Of a stretch of DNA of 54,594 nt, positions 1 to 8,393 are shown one piece after another. Every line of letters begins with the position of its first letter. The first letter of the stretch is position 1. The DNA comes from Intrasporangiaceae bacterium (GTDB lineage Bacteria; Actinomycetota; Actinomycetes; Actinomycetales; Dermatophilaceae), in the NCBI GenBank assembly GCA_021324575.1, contig JAJPIW010000023.1, forward strand, positions 1-54,594. The letters are read 5' to 3'. The position numbers were made by a program, and so were the translations under genes. The notes beneath the pieces are model-generated. The model was given only the letters and a program-made list of their open reading frames with translations. It was not told where the DNA came from and did not search any database.

Positions 1-939
1 ATGGCCGTCGTCACCATGCGCCAGCTCCTCGAGAGCGGCGTCCACTTCGGGCACCAGACCCGTCGCTGGAACCCCAAGATGAAGCGCTTCATCATGACCG
101 AGCGCAATGGCATCTACATCATCGACCTGCAGCAGTCGCTGACGTACATCAACAACGCCTACGAGTTCGTCAAGGAGACCGTCTCCCACGGCGGCACCAT
201 CCTGTTCGTCGGCACCAAGAAGCAGGCCCAGGAGCCGGTGGCCGACCAGGCGACCCGCGTCGGGATGCCCTACGTCAACCACCGCTGGCTCGGCGGCATG
301 CTCACCAACTTCGGCACCATCTCCAAGCGGCTCACCCGCCTCAAGGAGCTGGAGGAGCTCGACTACGACAACGTGGCCGCCTCCGGCTACACCAAGAAAG
401 AGCTCCTGATCTTCAAGCGGGAGAAGGACAAGCTCGAGAAGACCCTCGGCGGCATCCGCAACATGACCAAGGTTCCCTCGGCCGTGTGGATCGTCGACAC
501 CAAGAAGGAGCACCTCGCCGTCGACGAGGCCCGCAAGCTCGGGCTCCCCGTCATCGCGATCCTGGACACCAACTGCGACCCCGACGAGGTCGACTACAAG
601 ATCCCCGGCAACGACGACGCCATCCGCTCGGTCACCCTGCTGACCCGCGTGATCGCCGACGCCGTCGCCGAGGGCCTCGTCGCCCGCTCCGGTGTCAAGT
701 CCGGTGACGACGACGCCGTGGCCGCCGACGAGCCGATGGCCGAGTGGGAGCGCGAGCTCCTGGCCGCCTCCGATGCCCCGGCTGCCGAGTCCGTGGCGGT
801 TGTCGAAGAGGCTCCGGCGGCTCCAGTCGTCGAGACCGAGGCCGTCGTAGCCGACGCCCCCGAGGTCGTGGCCGACGAAGCCCCCCTCGAGGAGACCGTC
901 GCCGAGGCCGCCGCGTCCGACGCCGACGCCAACGCCTGA
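1..939 (+). CDS. rpsB: 30S ribosomal protein S2
   Basis: Structural protein of the small ribosomal subunit, needed for assembly of the subunit head/body junction and for S1 or mRNA docking. The N-terminal half carries the family signatures [19 protein letters not shown] (from residue 9) and [10 protein letters not shown] (near 94), and [17 protein letters not shown] near 190. At 312 residues it is longer than the usual ~240-260. The excess is an acidic, Ala/Glu/Val-rich tail from about residue 235, common in actinobacterial S2 and probably disordered. The ATG is the first base of the window, so upstream signals are not visible. tsf follows after a strong hairpin. Confidence 0.97.
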   Translation: MAVVTMRQLLESGVHFGHQTRRWNPKMKRFIMTERNGIYIIDLQQSLTYINNAYEFVKETVSHGGTILFVGTKKQAQEPVADQATRVGMPYVNHRWLGGMLTNFGTISKRLTRLKELEELDYDNVAASGYTKKELLIFKREKDKLEKTLGGIRNMTKVPSAVWIVDTKKEHLAVDEARKLGLPVIAILDTNCDPDEVDYKIPGNDDAIRSVTLLTRVIADAVAEGLVARSGVKSGDDDAVAADEPMAEWERELLAASDAPAAESVAVVEEAPAAPVVETEAVVADAPEVVADEAPLEETVAEAAASDADANA

Positions 940-946
940 CCCCAGC

Positions 947-986
947 GACCGGTGTATGCCGCGTGACCACGCGGCATACACCGGTC
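947..986. terminator. Perfect 18-bp hairpin between rpsB and tsf
   Basis: Perfect inverted repeat with arms 947-964 and 969-986 and a 4-base loop (GACC). There is no T-run. The stem contains GTATGCCG and its complement CGGCATAC, the octamer that is dispersed across the window. It lies 8 bases past the rpsB stop. A partial terminator or attenuator that lowers tsf relative to rpsB is plausible, but this is inference. Confidence 0.75.
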
Positions 987-1046
987 CGCCACGTGCGCTG
1001 CACGTGACTGAACCCAAAACCGTTACGACAGAAGCGAAAGCGAGAC

Positions 1047-1877
1047 ATGGCGAACTACACCGCCGCTGACATCAAGAAGCTCCGCGAGCTCACCGCTGCC
1101 GGCATGATGGACGTCAAGAAGGCGCTCGACGAGGCCGACGGCGACATGGCCAAGGCGCAGGACATCCTGCGGATCAAGGGCCAGAAGGGCGTGACCAAGC
1201 GCGAGGGCCGCAGCACCTCAAACGGCCTGGTGGCCGCTGTTGCCGGCAACGGCGTCGGCACCCTCGTCGAGGTCCTGTGCGAGACCGACTTCGTCGCCAA
1301 GAGTGAGCGCTTCGGCAAGCTCGCCCAGCAGGTGCTCGACCAGGCAGTCTCGGCCAAGGCGACCGACGCCGAGTCCCTGCTCGCCAGCACGCTGGCCGAC
1401 GGCCAGACCGTCCAGGAGCTGCTCGACGCCGCCAACGCGACGATCGGCGAGAAGATCGAGGTCAAGCGCCTCGCCCGGCTCGAGGGCGGCAACGTCGCGG
1501 CCTACCTGCACAAGACGAGCCCGGACCTGCCGGCCCAGATCGGCGTCCTCGTGGCGACCGAGGGTGGCGACGAGCAGGCGGCCAAGGACATCGCGATGCA
1601 CATCGCGGCGTTGAGCCCCACCGTGCTGTCGCGCGAGGACGTCCCGGCCGAGACGGTCGAGAACGAGCGTCGGGTCGCCGAGGCCACGGCCAAGGAGGAG
1701 GGCAAGCCCGAGGCTGCCCTTCCGCGGATCGTCGAGGGTCGCGTCAACGGCTACTTCAAGGAGAACGTCCTGCTCGAGCAGGCATTCGCCAAGGACCCGA
1801 AGAAGACCGTGGCCAAGGTGCTCGAGGAGGCCGGCGCCAAGGTCACGGCCTTCGCTCGGTTCAAGGTCGGCAGCTGA
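1047..1877 (+). CDS. tsf: Elongation factor Ts
   Basis: Guanine nucleotide exchange factor that releases GDP from EF-Tu during translation elongation. The N-terminal UBA-like segment (residues 5-40, LRELTAAGMMDVKKAL) is followed by the exchange motif CETDFVAKSE (residues 78-87, with the TDFV that inserts near the EF-Tu Mg site). The core continues to a C-terminal FARFKVGS. Its 276 residues match the actinobacterial norm (~270-278). The ATG at 1047 follows a purine-rich AAAGCGAG. It is co-oriented with rpsB but separated by 107 bases containing a strong hairpin, so the two may be differentially expressed. Confidence 0.97.
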   Translation: MANYTAADIKKLRELTAAGMMDVKKALDEADGDMAKAQDILRIKGQKGVTKREGRSTSNGLVAAVAGNGVGTLVEVLCETDFVAKSERFGKLAQQVLDQAVSAKATDAESLLASTLADGQTVQELLDAANATIGEKIEVKRLARLEGGNVAAYLHKTSPDLPAQIGVLVATEGGDEQAAKDIAMHIAALSPTVLSREDVPAETVENERRVAEATAKEEGKPEAALPRIVEGRVNGYFKENVLLEQAFAKDPKKTVAKVLEEAGAKVTAFARFKVGS

Positions 1878-1892
1878 CCCCTCCCGCCGTTA

Positions 1893-1982
1893 CGTCTGCG
1901 TCGATGGGGGCTCTCCCCGTCCGCTGACGCAGACGCAGTGCATCTCGTATGCCGCTCGCCCCGCCGGGGCGGGCGGCATACG
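1893..1982. terminator. Two consecutive hairpins after tsf
   Basis: First stem: CGTCTGCGTC at 1893-1902 pairs with 1926-1935, with an inner GGGG/CCCC pairing. Second stem: CGTATGCCGC at 1946-1955 pairs with 1973-1982, with an inner CGCCCC/GGGGCG. The second again uses the GTATGCCG octamer in inverted orientation. Placed just after the tsf stop, they probably end tsf transcription. Confidence 0.7.
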
Positions 1983-2001
1983 TCGTTTCCGCGGCCCTGC
2001 T

Positions 2002-2053
2002 CCGGTTGGAGGTGAGCCGACGCGCCGGGACGCGTCGCCGCACCTCCAACCGG
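2002..2053. terminator. Long hairpin at the tsf / membrane-protein convergence
   Basis: CCGGTTGGAGGTG at 2002-2014 pairs perfectly with 2041-2053. An inner CGACGCG/CGCGTCG stem extends it. It sits two bases past the stop of the minus-strand gene at 2055 and downstream of tsf, so it can serve as terminator for the leftward operon and as a back-up for tsf. Confidence 0.7.
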
Positions 2054-2054
2054 C

Positions 2055-2747
2055 TCAGGCTCCCTCAGGTACGCGGTGGCGGCGGACTGCGGAGGTCAGC
2101 AGGAAGGCCGCGAGGATGAGGCACACGACGGCGCCGAGCGCGAACGGCCAGGGCGGGGGAAGGTACTCGCACAGCTGCCCGCCGTCCGTGGTGGTCGCGC
2201 AGCCGTTGACCGGTCCGCGGCGGTTCAGCCACGCGAGTACGCCGAGCGGATAGGCCGCCGAGCCCGCCAGCAGGCCCGCCGGCAGGGGGTTGCGCCGGCC
2301 CGACAGGGCTGCGGCCAGCAGGAGGGCGAACGGTGCGACGAATGGACCGATGGTGAGGATGCTGAGCACGCTGAAGCAGCCGAGCACGCCCACGAGGGCC
2401 CAGCCCGCGCCCAGCAGGAGGGAGGGGACGTTCGCACCGGCTGCCATCGCGCGTCGCCGCGTGCGGAGGCCGGACCGCAGCATGAACCCGGCGGCCAGGA
2501 AGAACAGCACGGCCGCTCCCACGAAGGGCCAGGGGGTCCACGCCTCAGTGCACTGCTCGCCGCCCGCATAGGCGTGGCACACAGTCCCGGGCCCGCCGCG
2601 GTTGAGCCAGGCGACATAGAGCACCGGGAGGGCAAGCCCGGTCACCACGCCGGCGAACGCGACCGGCACAGTTCCATCACCGGGTGGCGAGGGCCGCCAC
2701 ACCGGAGCTGCCGGGGACTCCGGGACCGGGGCGGCCGGCCGGCTCAT
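2055..2747 (-). CDS. Membrane protein with two similar halves, unknown function
   Basis: 230 residues with about six hydrophobic segments. Each half holds the same extracytoplasmic pattern: a helix ending AWLNRxGP, a loop with two cysteines (GTVCHAYAGGEQC near residue 54; NGCATTTDGGQLC near 180), then PWPF and another helix. This suggests internal duplication with a possible disulphide in each loop. I do not recognise the family. Its start overlaps the TetR stop by 4 bases (ATGA), so it is translationally coupled to the regulator and likely its target. Confidence 0.75.
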   Translation of the reverse strand: MSRPAAPVPESPAAPVWRPSPPGDGTVPVAFAGVVTGLALPVLYVAWLNRGGPGTVCHAYAGGEQCTEAWTPWPFVGAAVLFFLAAGFMLRSGLRTRRRAMAAGANVPSLLLGAGWALVGVLGCFSVLSILTIGPFVAPFALLLAAALSGRRNPLPAGLLAGSAAYPLGVLAWLNRRGPVNGCATTTDGGQLCEYLPPPWPFALGAVVCLILAAFLLTSAVRRHRVPEGA

Positions 2748-3346
2748 GACGCATCCCCGAAGCTCGTGGCCAGCAGGCCGCCGAGTCCGGCTGCGCGGTC
2801 GACGACTCGTCGAGCGACAGCGTGTTCGCCGGTCGTGTGGGTGAGCAGCTCGAGGCCGAGGATCCCGGCGACGAGGGCGTCGGCCACCTCGTCGACCGGC
2901 ATGAACTGGCCGAGCGGCAGCCAGGTCGATGCCTTGCGCACCGCGTCGCGCGCGAAGGCCCGCCAGGGCTCGAGCCGGGCGGTGACCTGCTCGGCCAGGC
3001 CCGGCGTGGATCGGGACCCGGTCATCAGTGCGACCAGGACGGCAAGGTCGCCGTTCGCCAGGTCGGAGGCCATCACCTCTCCGGCGGCGTCGAAGAGGTC
3101 ACCGAGGCTGTGGGCGTCGTCCAGCAGCGGCCGGTAGGCGGTCATTCGTCGCTCGCTGACCTCGTCGAGGACGGCCACGAGCAGGTCGGTCACGGTGCCG
3201 TAGTGGTAGAAGACGAGCGCCTGGTTGACGCCGGCCCGGCGGGCGATCTCGCGGGCCGTGGCCCCGGCGAAGCCGACCTCGACGAGACACTCCCGGGCGG
3301 CGGTGAGGAGGGCGGCGCGCGTCGCCTCGGTGCGGGCCTGCGGCAT
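2744..3346 (-). CDS. TetR family transcriptional regulator
   Basis: DNA-binding repressor of 200 residues. The N-terminal helix-turn-helix (about residues 25-50, ATAREIARRAGVNQALVFYHY) is the classic TetR_N fold; the remaining ~150 residues form the ligand/dimer domain. The ATG at 3346 lies within an octamer (CGTATGCCG) and is preceded by GGAGG five bases upstream. A promoter and a palindrome TTGAGC-N4-GCTCAA (3362-3377) lie just upstream, so autoregulation and control of the downstream membrane protein are likely. The effector is unknown. Confidence 0.93.
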   Translation of the reverse strand: MPQARTEATRAALLTAARECLVEVGFAGATAREIARRAGVNQALVFYHYGTVTDLLVAVLDEVSERRMTAYRPLLDDAHSLGDLFDAAGEVMASDLANGDLAVLVALMTGSRSTPGLAEQVTARLEPWRAFARDAVRKASTWLPLGQFMPVDEVADALVAGILGLELLTHTTGEHAVARRVVDRAAGLGGLLATSFGDAS

Positions 3347-3361
3347 ACGATCCTCCAGAAA

Positions 3362-3406
3362 TTGAGCAGTCGCTCAAATACTAGACCGAGGTCCGCACTG
3401 CGACAA
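3362..3406 (-). promoter_or_regulatory. TetR promoter with overlapping operator
   Basis: Read on the minus strand: a -35 element TTGTCG (3406-3401), a 17-base spacer, and a -10 element TAGTAT (3383-3378). The inverted repeat TTGAGCAGTCGCTCAA (3362-3377) lies directly downstream of the -10 over the expected transcription start. This is a typical arrangement for an autorepressing TetR protein. Confidence 0.72.
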
Positions 3407-3439
3407 GTGCCCCGCCGCTCGCCGCTCGCCGCCTCCGCG

Positions 3440-3526
3440 AAGTTATCGGGTTCTCGGGGTATTGCCTTGTGGACCCGAGAAGACAACTCGGGTGCAGAGG
3501 GAGCTAGTCCGGGGACCCGATAACTT
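3440..3526. repeat. Intergenic inverted repeat, AAGTTATCGGGT family (copy 1)
   Basis: AAGTTATCGGGT (3440-3451) is the exact reverse complement of 3515-3526, with internal CCCGAGAA-type pairing. The right arm supplies the last codons of the DMT transporter (stop at 3504), so the element has become coding sequence. The first 20 bases recur identically after nusA at 51497. Confidence 0.65.
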
Positions 3527-4439
3527 GATGGGCGGGGACTGGGGGAGTCGACCGGACGGGGGGAGGCGCGGGGGAGCGGCGCGGGCGGAGGCGGGAGCCG
3601 AGCGTCGTCAGGGCCACGCCCGCGACGAGCACGATGCCACCGACCACGGCCAGCACGGTGGGCACCTCGTGGTCGACGACGTATGCCGTGAGCATCCCGA
3701 TCGGGGGTACGAGCAGCGACCACGGGGCAACCGAGGCGGCGGAGTGCTGGGAGAGCAGGGTGTTCCAGATCGTGTAGCCGACGATCGAGGCCAGGCCTGC
3801 CGTGTACAGCGTCGAGAGCCAGTTGGACAGGGTCAGGTGGGTGAGCGCGTGCCCGACCACCGAGGGCCCGTCGACGACCAGGGACAGGGCGAGCATGGGT
3901 AGCGGGACGACCGCGGCCGACCACACGGTGACCCCCAGGCCGCTGCGAATCCCCAGCCGCCGCACCTTGACGTTGCCGATCGCCCACGAGATCGCGCCCA
4001 GCACGGTGAGGACGAGGCCGACGACCGGGACCTGTCCGCCGCGACCGACGGCGACGACCACCAGGCCGACGACGCCGAGCGCCATGCCGGCGACCTGCGG
4101 TGACGTGGGTCGCTCGCGCAGGACCAGGACGGCGAGCACCACGGTGACGACCGCCTGGGTCTGCAGGACCAGGGAGGCCAAGCCGGGCGGCATACCGAGG
4201 GCCAGGCCGGAGTAGAGGAAGCCGAACTGGCCGACCGAGATGAAGGCGCCGACGAGGGCCAGGTGCCGCCACGGCAGGTCCGGCCGGGGCACGAAGGGAA
4301 GGGCGAGCAGGACGACGCTGAACCGGATGGCGACGAAGAGCAGCGGTGGGACTCCGGCCAGGCCCTTGTCGATGACCACGAAGTTCATCCCCCAGATCGT
4401 CATGACCAGGACGGCGGCGAGTATGTGGCGGGGCGGCAT
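3504..4439 (-). CDS. EamA/DMT-family transporter
   Basis: Ten-helix drug/metabolite transporter of the inner membrane, 311 residues, made of two EamA repeats. The first begins MPPRHILAAVLVMTIWGMNFV and the second GLVLTVLGAISWAIGNVKVRR near residue 140. Members export amino acids, their analogues or other small metabolites; the substrate cannot be read from sequence. It is divergent from a LysR gene 72 bases away, the usual sign of a regulator-exporter pair. Its last eight residues are encoded by an intergenic repeat element (3440-3526), a small C-terminal extension of non-genic origin. Confidence 0.9.
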   Translation of the reverse strand: MPPRHILAAVLVMTIWGMNFVVIDKGLAGVPPLLFVAIRFSVVLLALPFVPRPDLPWRHLALVGAFISVGQFGFLYSGLALGMPPGLASLVLQTQAVVTVVLAVLVLRERPTSPQVAGMALGVVGLVVVAVGRGGQVPVVGLVLTVLGAISWAIGNVKVRRLGIRSGLGVTVWSAAVVPLPMLALSLVVDGPSVVGHALTHLTLSNWLSTLYTAGLASIVGYTIWNTLLSQHSAASVAPWSLLVPPIGMLTAYVVDHEVPTVLAVVGGIVLVAGVALTTLGSRLRPRRSPAPPPVRSTPPVPAHQVIGSPD

Positions 4440-4497
4440 GGATCCAGCCTGCGGGACACGATCGTGAAGATCCAGCGATGCTTTCTACCCAGTTTCA

Positions 4498-4512
4498 TGT
4501 ACCGTCGCTACA
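4498..4512. promoter_or_regulatory. Possible LysR-type operator
   Basis: TGTACCGTCGCTACA is an interrupted palindrome (TGTA-N7-TACA) of LysR-box type in the DMT/LysR divergent space. It ends on the first base of the ATG at 4512, so binding could repress lysR itself while acting on the exporter promoter. No binding data. Confidence 0.4.
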
Positions 4513-5426
4513 TGATTGACCCGACCTCGCTCGTCACCCTCGTCGCCGTGGACCGCACCGGGTCGGTCGTCGGCGCGGCCGCCGAGCTGGGGTTCACCCC
4601 GTCGGCGGTCTCCCAGCAGGTCAAGCGGCTGGAGCGTCAGGTCGGTGCTCCGCTGCTGGACCGCGTCGGCCGGGGTGTCATGCTCACCGAGCTCGGCCGG
4701 CGGCTCGTCGTGGAGGGTCGGCCGATCCTCGACGGGCTGGAGCGCCTCGAAGCGGGCCTGCGCGCTGCTGATCCCGGCGCCCCCGTCGTCGGTCGGGTGC
4801 GGCTCGCCGCCTTCTCGACCGGCATCTGCGGTCTGGTCGCCCCGACCCTGCGCGACCTGGTCGGGTCCACTCCCGGGCTGCGGGTCGACATCGTCGAGGT
4901 CGACCCGCACGACGCCATCGACCTCGTCGCCCGCGGCTCGGCCGACGCGGCGCTCGTCCACAACTGGGGTGAGCTGTCGCTGCCGTTCCCCGAGCACGTC
5001 GAGGTCGTCGGGCTCGGCCGGGATATGGCAGACGTCCTCGTCCACCGCGAGCACCCGATGGCGCAGCGCCGAAGCGTCGGGGCCGCCGAGCTGGCCGACG
5101 ACACCTGGGTGTGCGCGCCGCCGGGCAGCGTCTGCCACGCGTGGCTGACGCACATGTTCGACGGTCACGGCAGCCAGCCCCGGATCGGGCACTGGGCCAC
5201 CGAGTTCGGCACCCAGATCAGGTTGGTGGCCGAGGACCTCGCCATCGCCCTGGTGCCCCGGCTGGGCCGCGAGCACCTGCCGCCGGAGGTGGTCGCCGTC
5301 CCGGTCACCGACCCACGGCCGACCCGACGGGTGATGATGACCTGGCGTCGGTCGATGGCGCCGTCGCCGGCCATCCAGACCCTTCGCCTCGCCCTCGCCG
5401 AGCGGGCAGCGGACGCCCTGCTCTGA
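4512..5426 (+). CDS. LysR family transcriptional regulator
   Basis: 304 residues. The N-terminal winged helix-turn-helix (residues ~2-60: MIDPTSLVTLVAVDRTGSV, then AAAELGFTPSAVSQQVKRLE) is diagnostic. A LysR substrate-binding domain follows from about residue 90 to the end (VRLAAFSTGICGLVAPTLRD). I chose the ATG at 4512 because the domain begins there; an ATG at 4497 would add five residues. It is transcribed away from the EamA transporter and probably controls it in response to the exported compound. The ligand is unknown. Confidence 0.92.
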   Translation: MIDPTSLVTLVAVDRTGSVVGAAAELGFTPSAVSQQVKRLERQVGAPLLDRVGRGVMLTELGRRLVVEGRPILDGLERLEAGLRAADPGAPVVGRVRLAAFSTGICGLVAPTLRDLVGSTPGLRVDIVEVDPHDAIDLVARGSADAALVHNWGELSLPFPEHVEVVGLGRDMADVLVHREHPMAQRRSVGAAELADDTWVCAPPGSVCHAWLTHMFDGHGSQPRIGHWATEFGTQIRLVAEDLAIALVPRLGREHLPPEVVAVPVTDPRPTRRVMMTWRRSMAPSPAIQTLRLALAERAADALL

Positions 5427-5443
5427 CTGGCCCGGGTCGGCCG

Positions 5444-5995
5444 TCAGCGGACCCGGCCGAGATGGGCCAGGGCATACATGAGGGCACCGAGGCTCTCGTT
5501 GTCGGTGATCTGGCCCTGGCGGACCAGGTCGACCACCCTCGTCAGCGGGACCGTCTGGACGGAGCTGATGCCCTCGGCCTCCTGCTCCAGCCGGGTGTCC
5601 GCCTCATCCGAGGGTGTGAGATCCGTTGCGAGATAGACGATTCCGGGGGCCCGGCAGACGCCGTTGAGTGACCACATCCGGCCGATCTCGTGCCACCGCT
5701 CGGCCATCAGGCCGGCCTCCTCGCGCAGCTCGCGCTCGGCCGCGACGAGCGGGTGCTGCCCGTCGGTGCCGCCGGCCGGGACCTCGATGGAGGGCCCGAC
5801 CGTATGCCGGTCGACGGTGATGAGGACGACCTCGTCGGCCGCCGTCAGCGCGACGACGAAGACCGCGGGGTTCCGCACCTCGACCACGCCGTAGATCCCG
5901 GTAGCCCCGTCAGGCCGGGTGACATCGTCCTCGACCACCCGGATCCACTGGTTCTCGTAGGGGACTCGGGACGCGGACACGGGCCAGGGCGGCAT
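5444..5995 (-). CDS. Nudix hydrolase
   Basis: Hydrolyses a nucleoside diphosphate linked to another moiety; the layout is close to ADP-ribose pyrophosphatase-type proteins. The Nudix box is present as GGTDGQHPLVAAERELREEAGL (G-x5-E-x7-REVxEExGx pattern, around residues 76-98). About 183 residues. The start is set by GAGAGG at 6005-6010 on the minus strand: it abuts the upstream ATG (6004) but lies 9 bases before the ATG at 5995, which I prefer. That ATG is inside a GTATGCCG octamer. It converges with lysR over a 17-base gap. Confidence 0.88.
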   Translation of the reverse strand: MPPWPVSASRVPYENQWIRVVEDDVTRPDGATGIYGVVEVRNPAVFVVALTAADEVVLITVDRHTVGPSIEVPAGGTDGQHPLVAAERELREEAGLMAERWHEIGRMWSLNGVCRAPGIVYLATDLTPSDEADTRLEQEAEGISSVQTVPLTRVVDLVRQGQITDNESLGALMYALAHLGRVR

Positions 5996-6112
5996 ACCGG
6001 ACATCCTCTCGTATGCCGGGCGCACGCCGGCCGGTGAGGACGGCCCGCGCGAGTGGGCAAGTGTGTGTGACAGGATCGAGCGACCGCCCACCCCACCCTC
6101 CAGGAGGACGAC

Positions 6113-6844
6113 GTGACCGAGCCCGTGACCGGAGGCCGCCGCTATCGGCGGGTGCTGCTCAAACTCTCCGGCGAGGTGTTCGGCGGCGGCCGGGTGGGCC
6201 TGGCCCCCGACGTGGTCCGGGGCATCGCCCAGCAGATCGCAACCGTCGTCCGGGAGGGCATGGAGGTCGCGGTCGTCATCGGTGGCGGCAACTTCTTCCG
6301 TGGCGCCGAGCTGCAGCAGCAGGGCATGGACCGGACCCGCGCCGACTACATGGGCATGCTCGGCACGGTCATGAACTGCCTTGCGCTGCAGGACTTCCTG
6401 GAGAAGGAGGGGGTGGAGACGCGGGTGCAGACCGCCATCACGATGGGTCAGGTCGCCGAGCCGTACATCCCCCGCCGGGCCATCCGGCACCTCGAGAAGG
6501 GCCGGGTCGTCATCTTCGGCGCCGGTGCCGGTATGCCGTTCTTCTCCACCGACACGGTGAGCGCCCAGCGCGCCCTGGAGATCAAGTGCGACGCGGTGCT
6601 CATGAGCAAGAACGGCGTCGACGGGGTCTACGACTCCGACCCGCGGACCAACCCGGACGCCAGGAAGTTCGACACCCTGTCCTTCACCGAGGCCCTCCAG
6701 CAGCAGCTCAAGGTGGTCGACGCCGCCGCGTTCAGCCTGTGCATGGAGAACCACCTGCCGATGGTCGTCTTCGCGATGGAGGGCGACGGCAGCATCGCCG
6801 CGGCCCTGCGCGGAGAGCACGTCGGTACGCTCGTGACGCCATGA
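6113..6844 (+). CDS. pyrH: Uridylate kinase (UMP kinase)
   Basis: Phosphorylates UMP to UDP with ATP, a step of pyrimidine nucleotide synthesis; bacterial enzymes are hexamers regulated by GTP and UTP. Amino-acid-kinase fold: KLSGEVFGG at residues 17-25 (ATP/phosphate), [11 protein letters not shown] near 60 (UMP site), [13 protein letters not shown] near 140 and [16 protein letters not shown] near 163. 243 residues, normal. The GTG start follows AGGAGG with a good spacer. Four intervening genes separate it from tsf, although rpsB-tsf-pyrH-frr is a common order. Confidence 0.97.
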   Translation: MTEPVTGGRRYRRVLLKLSGEVFGGGRVGLAPDVVRGIAQQIATVVREGMEVAVVIGGGNFFRGAELQQQGMDRTRADYMGMLGTVMNCLALQDFLEKEGVETRVQTAITMGQVAEPYIPRRAIRHLEKGRVVIFGAGAGMPFFSTDTVSAQRALEIKCDAVLMSKNGVDGVYDSDPRTNPDARKFDTLSFTEALQQQLKVVDAAAFSLCMENHLPMVVFAMEGDGSIAAALRGEHVGTLVTP

Positions 6845-6929
6845 GACGCGGTCTGCGAGACTGAGCGCCGCGGCATACGGCATCCAGACCGATGCCCCCA
6901 CAGCACTGCACGAGCAAGGAAGACGCGAG

Positions 6930-7487
6930 ATGATCGACGAGACCCTGATGGAAGCCGAGCTGAAGATGGAGAAGGCGGTCGAGGTCGCCAAGGACGACTT
7001 CGCCGGCATCCGCACCGGCCGCGCGCACCCGGGGATGTTCAACAAGGTGACCGTCGACTACTACGGCGCCCCCACGCCGCTCCAGCAGCTCGCGTCGTTC
7101 CAGACGCCCGAGGCACGCACCGTGCTCATCAGCCCTTACGACAAGTCCTCGATGAACGCCATCGAGAAGGCGCTGCGCGACTCCGACCTGGGCTTCAACC
7201 CCAGCAACGACGGCAACGTCATCCGCTGCGTCCTGCCCCAGCTCACCGAGGAGCGCCGCCGGGAGTACATCAAGATGGCCCGCGGCCAGGCCGAGGACGC
7301 CAAGGTGTCGGTCCGCAACATCCGCCGGCATGCCAAGGACGCGCTCGAGAAGCTCGTCAAGGACGGCGAGGTCGGCGAGGACGAGGGCTCCCGCGCCGAG
7401 AAGGAGCTCGACGGCACCACCAAGAAGCACGTCGACGCCATCGACGACCTGCTCAAGCACAAAGAGGCCGAGCTGCTCGAGGTCTGA
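6930..7487 (+). CDS. frr: Ribosome recycling factor
   Basis: With EF-G, splits the post-termination ribosome complex so that subunits are reused. 185 residues, the family length. The tRNA-like three-helix bundle is recognisable from [20 protein letters not shown] (residues 12-31), then [20 protein letters not shown], and the C-terminal helix ending [17 protein letters not shown] precedes the ATG. It lies 85 bases after pyrH with one octamer in the gap, and is followed by cdsA six bases later, consistent with a pyrH-frr-cdsA transcription unit. Confidence 0.97.
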   Translation: MIDETLMEAELKMEKAVEVAKDDFAGIRTGRAHPGMFNKVTVDYYGAPTPLQQLASFQTPEARTVLISPYDKSSMNAIEKALRDSDLGFNPSNDGNVIRCVLPQLTEERRREYIKMARGQAEDAKVSVRNIRRHAKDALEKLVKDGEVGEDEGSRAEKELDGTTKKHVDAIDDLLKHKEAELLEV

Positions 7488-7493
7488 GCTCCG

Positions 7494-8372
7494 GTGTCCA
7501 GCTCCGACGAACCCGCCCCACCCATGACGACGACGTCCACCGAACCGGCCGCCCGCACCTCGCGCGCGGGCCGCAACCTGCCGGCCGCCATCGGCGTGGG
7601 CGCCGGGCTCGGTGTCGCTGTCATCGCCTCGTTGGTCATCCGCAGAGAGGCCTTCGCCGTCGTCATGGGGGCGGCGATCGTGCTCGGCGTCTGGGAGCTG
7701 AAGAAGGCGCTCGACACGGCCCACATCCGGATCTCGGTGGTGCCGCTCTGGATCGGGGCGGTCAGCATGATCGTCTCGGCCCTGCTGCGTGGCCCCGAAG
7801 CCCTCATCCTCACCTTCGGGCTCACCTGCGTCGCCCTGCTCATCTGGCGGGTGGCCGACGGGGTGGCCGGCAGCCCGGGTGACCTCGCCGGGTCGATGTT
7901 CGTCGCGCTCTACCCCTGCTTCCTCGCGGGGTTCGCCGCGCTCATGCTCTCGGCGACGGACGGGCACTGGCGGATCATCTTCTTCGTCCTGGTGACCGTC
8001 TGTTCCGACATCGGCGGCTATGCCGTGGGCGTCCTCTTCGGTCGCCATCCGATGGCGCCGTCGGTGAGCCCGAAGAAGTCCTGGGAGGGCTTCGCCGGCT
8101 CGGTCGCCTTCTGCGCCCTGGCCGGGGCGCTGTGCATGCACTGGATGTTCGACCATCCCTGGTGGGAGGGGGTCGTCATCGGCGCGGTCGTCGCGTTCGG
8201 CGCCACGACGGGCGACCTCATCGAGTCACTCATCAAGCGCGACCTCGGCATCAAGGACATGGGTTCGCTCCTGCCCGGTCACGGGGGCGTCATGGACCGG
8301 CTCGACTCGCTCATCATCTGCGCACCGATCGTCTGGGCCTTCCTCACCCTCTGGGTCCCGGCGATCGCCTGA
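7494..8372 (+). CDS. cdsA: Phosphatidate cytidylyltransferase (CDP-diglyceride synthase)
   Basis: Integral membrane enzyme that converts phosphatidic acid and CTP to CDP-diacylglycerol, precursor of bacterial phospholipids. About eight transmembrane helices. The family signature lies in the last quarter: SPKKSWEGFAGS near residue 192, GDLIESLIKRDLGIKDMG and LLPGHGGVMDRLDS (around 240-270), holding the conserved metal/CTP acidic residues. A GTG start at 7494 gives 292 residues with a polar N-terminal tail of about 25, as in other actinobacteria. Confidence 0.96.
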   Translation: MSSSDEPAPPMTTTSTEPAARTSRAGRNLPAAIGVGAGLGVAVIASLVIRREAFAVVMGAAIVLGVWELKKALDTAHIRISVVPLWIGAVSMIVSALLRGPEALILTFGLTCVALLIWRVADGVAGSPGDLAGSMFVALYPCFLAGFAALMLSATDGHWRIIFFVLVTVCSDIGGYAVGVLFGRHPMAPSVSPKKSWEGFAGSVAFCALAGALCMHWMFDHPWWEGVVIGAVVAFGATTGDLIESLIKRDLGIKDMGSLLPGHGGVMDRLDSLIICAPIVWAFLTLWVPAIA

Positions 8373-8393
8373 CCGTATGCCGGTCGCGCGGCC

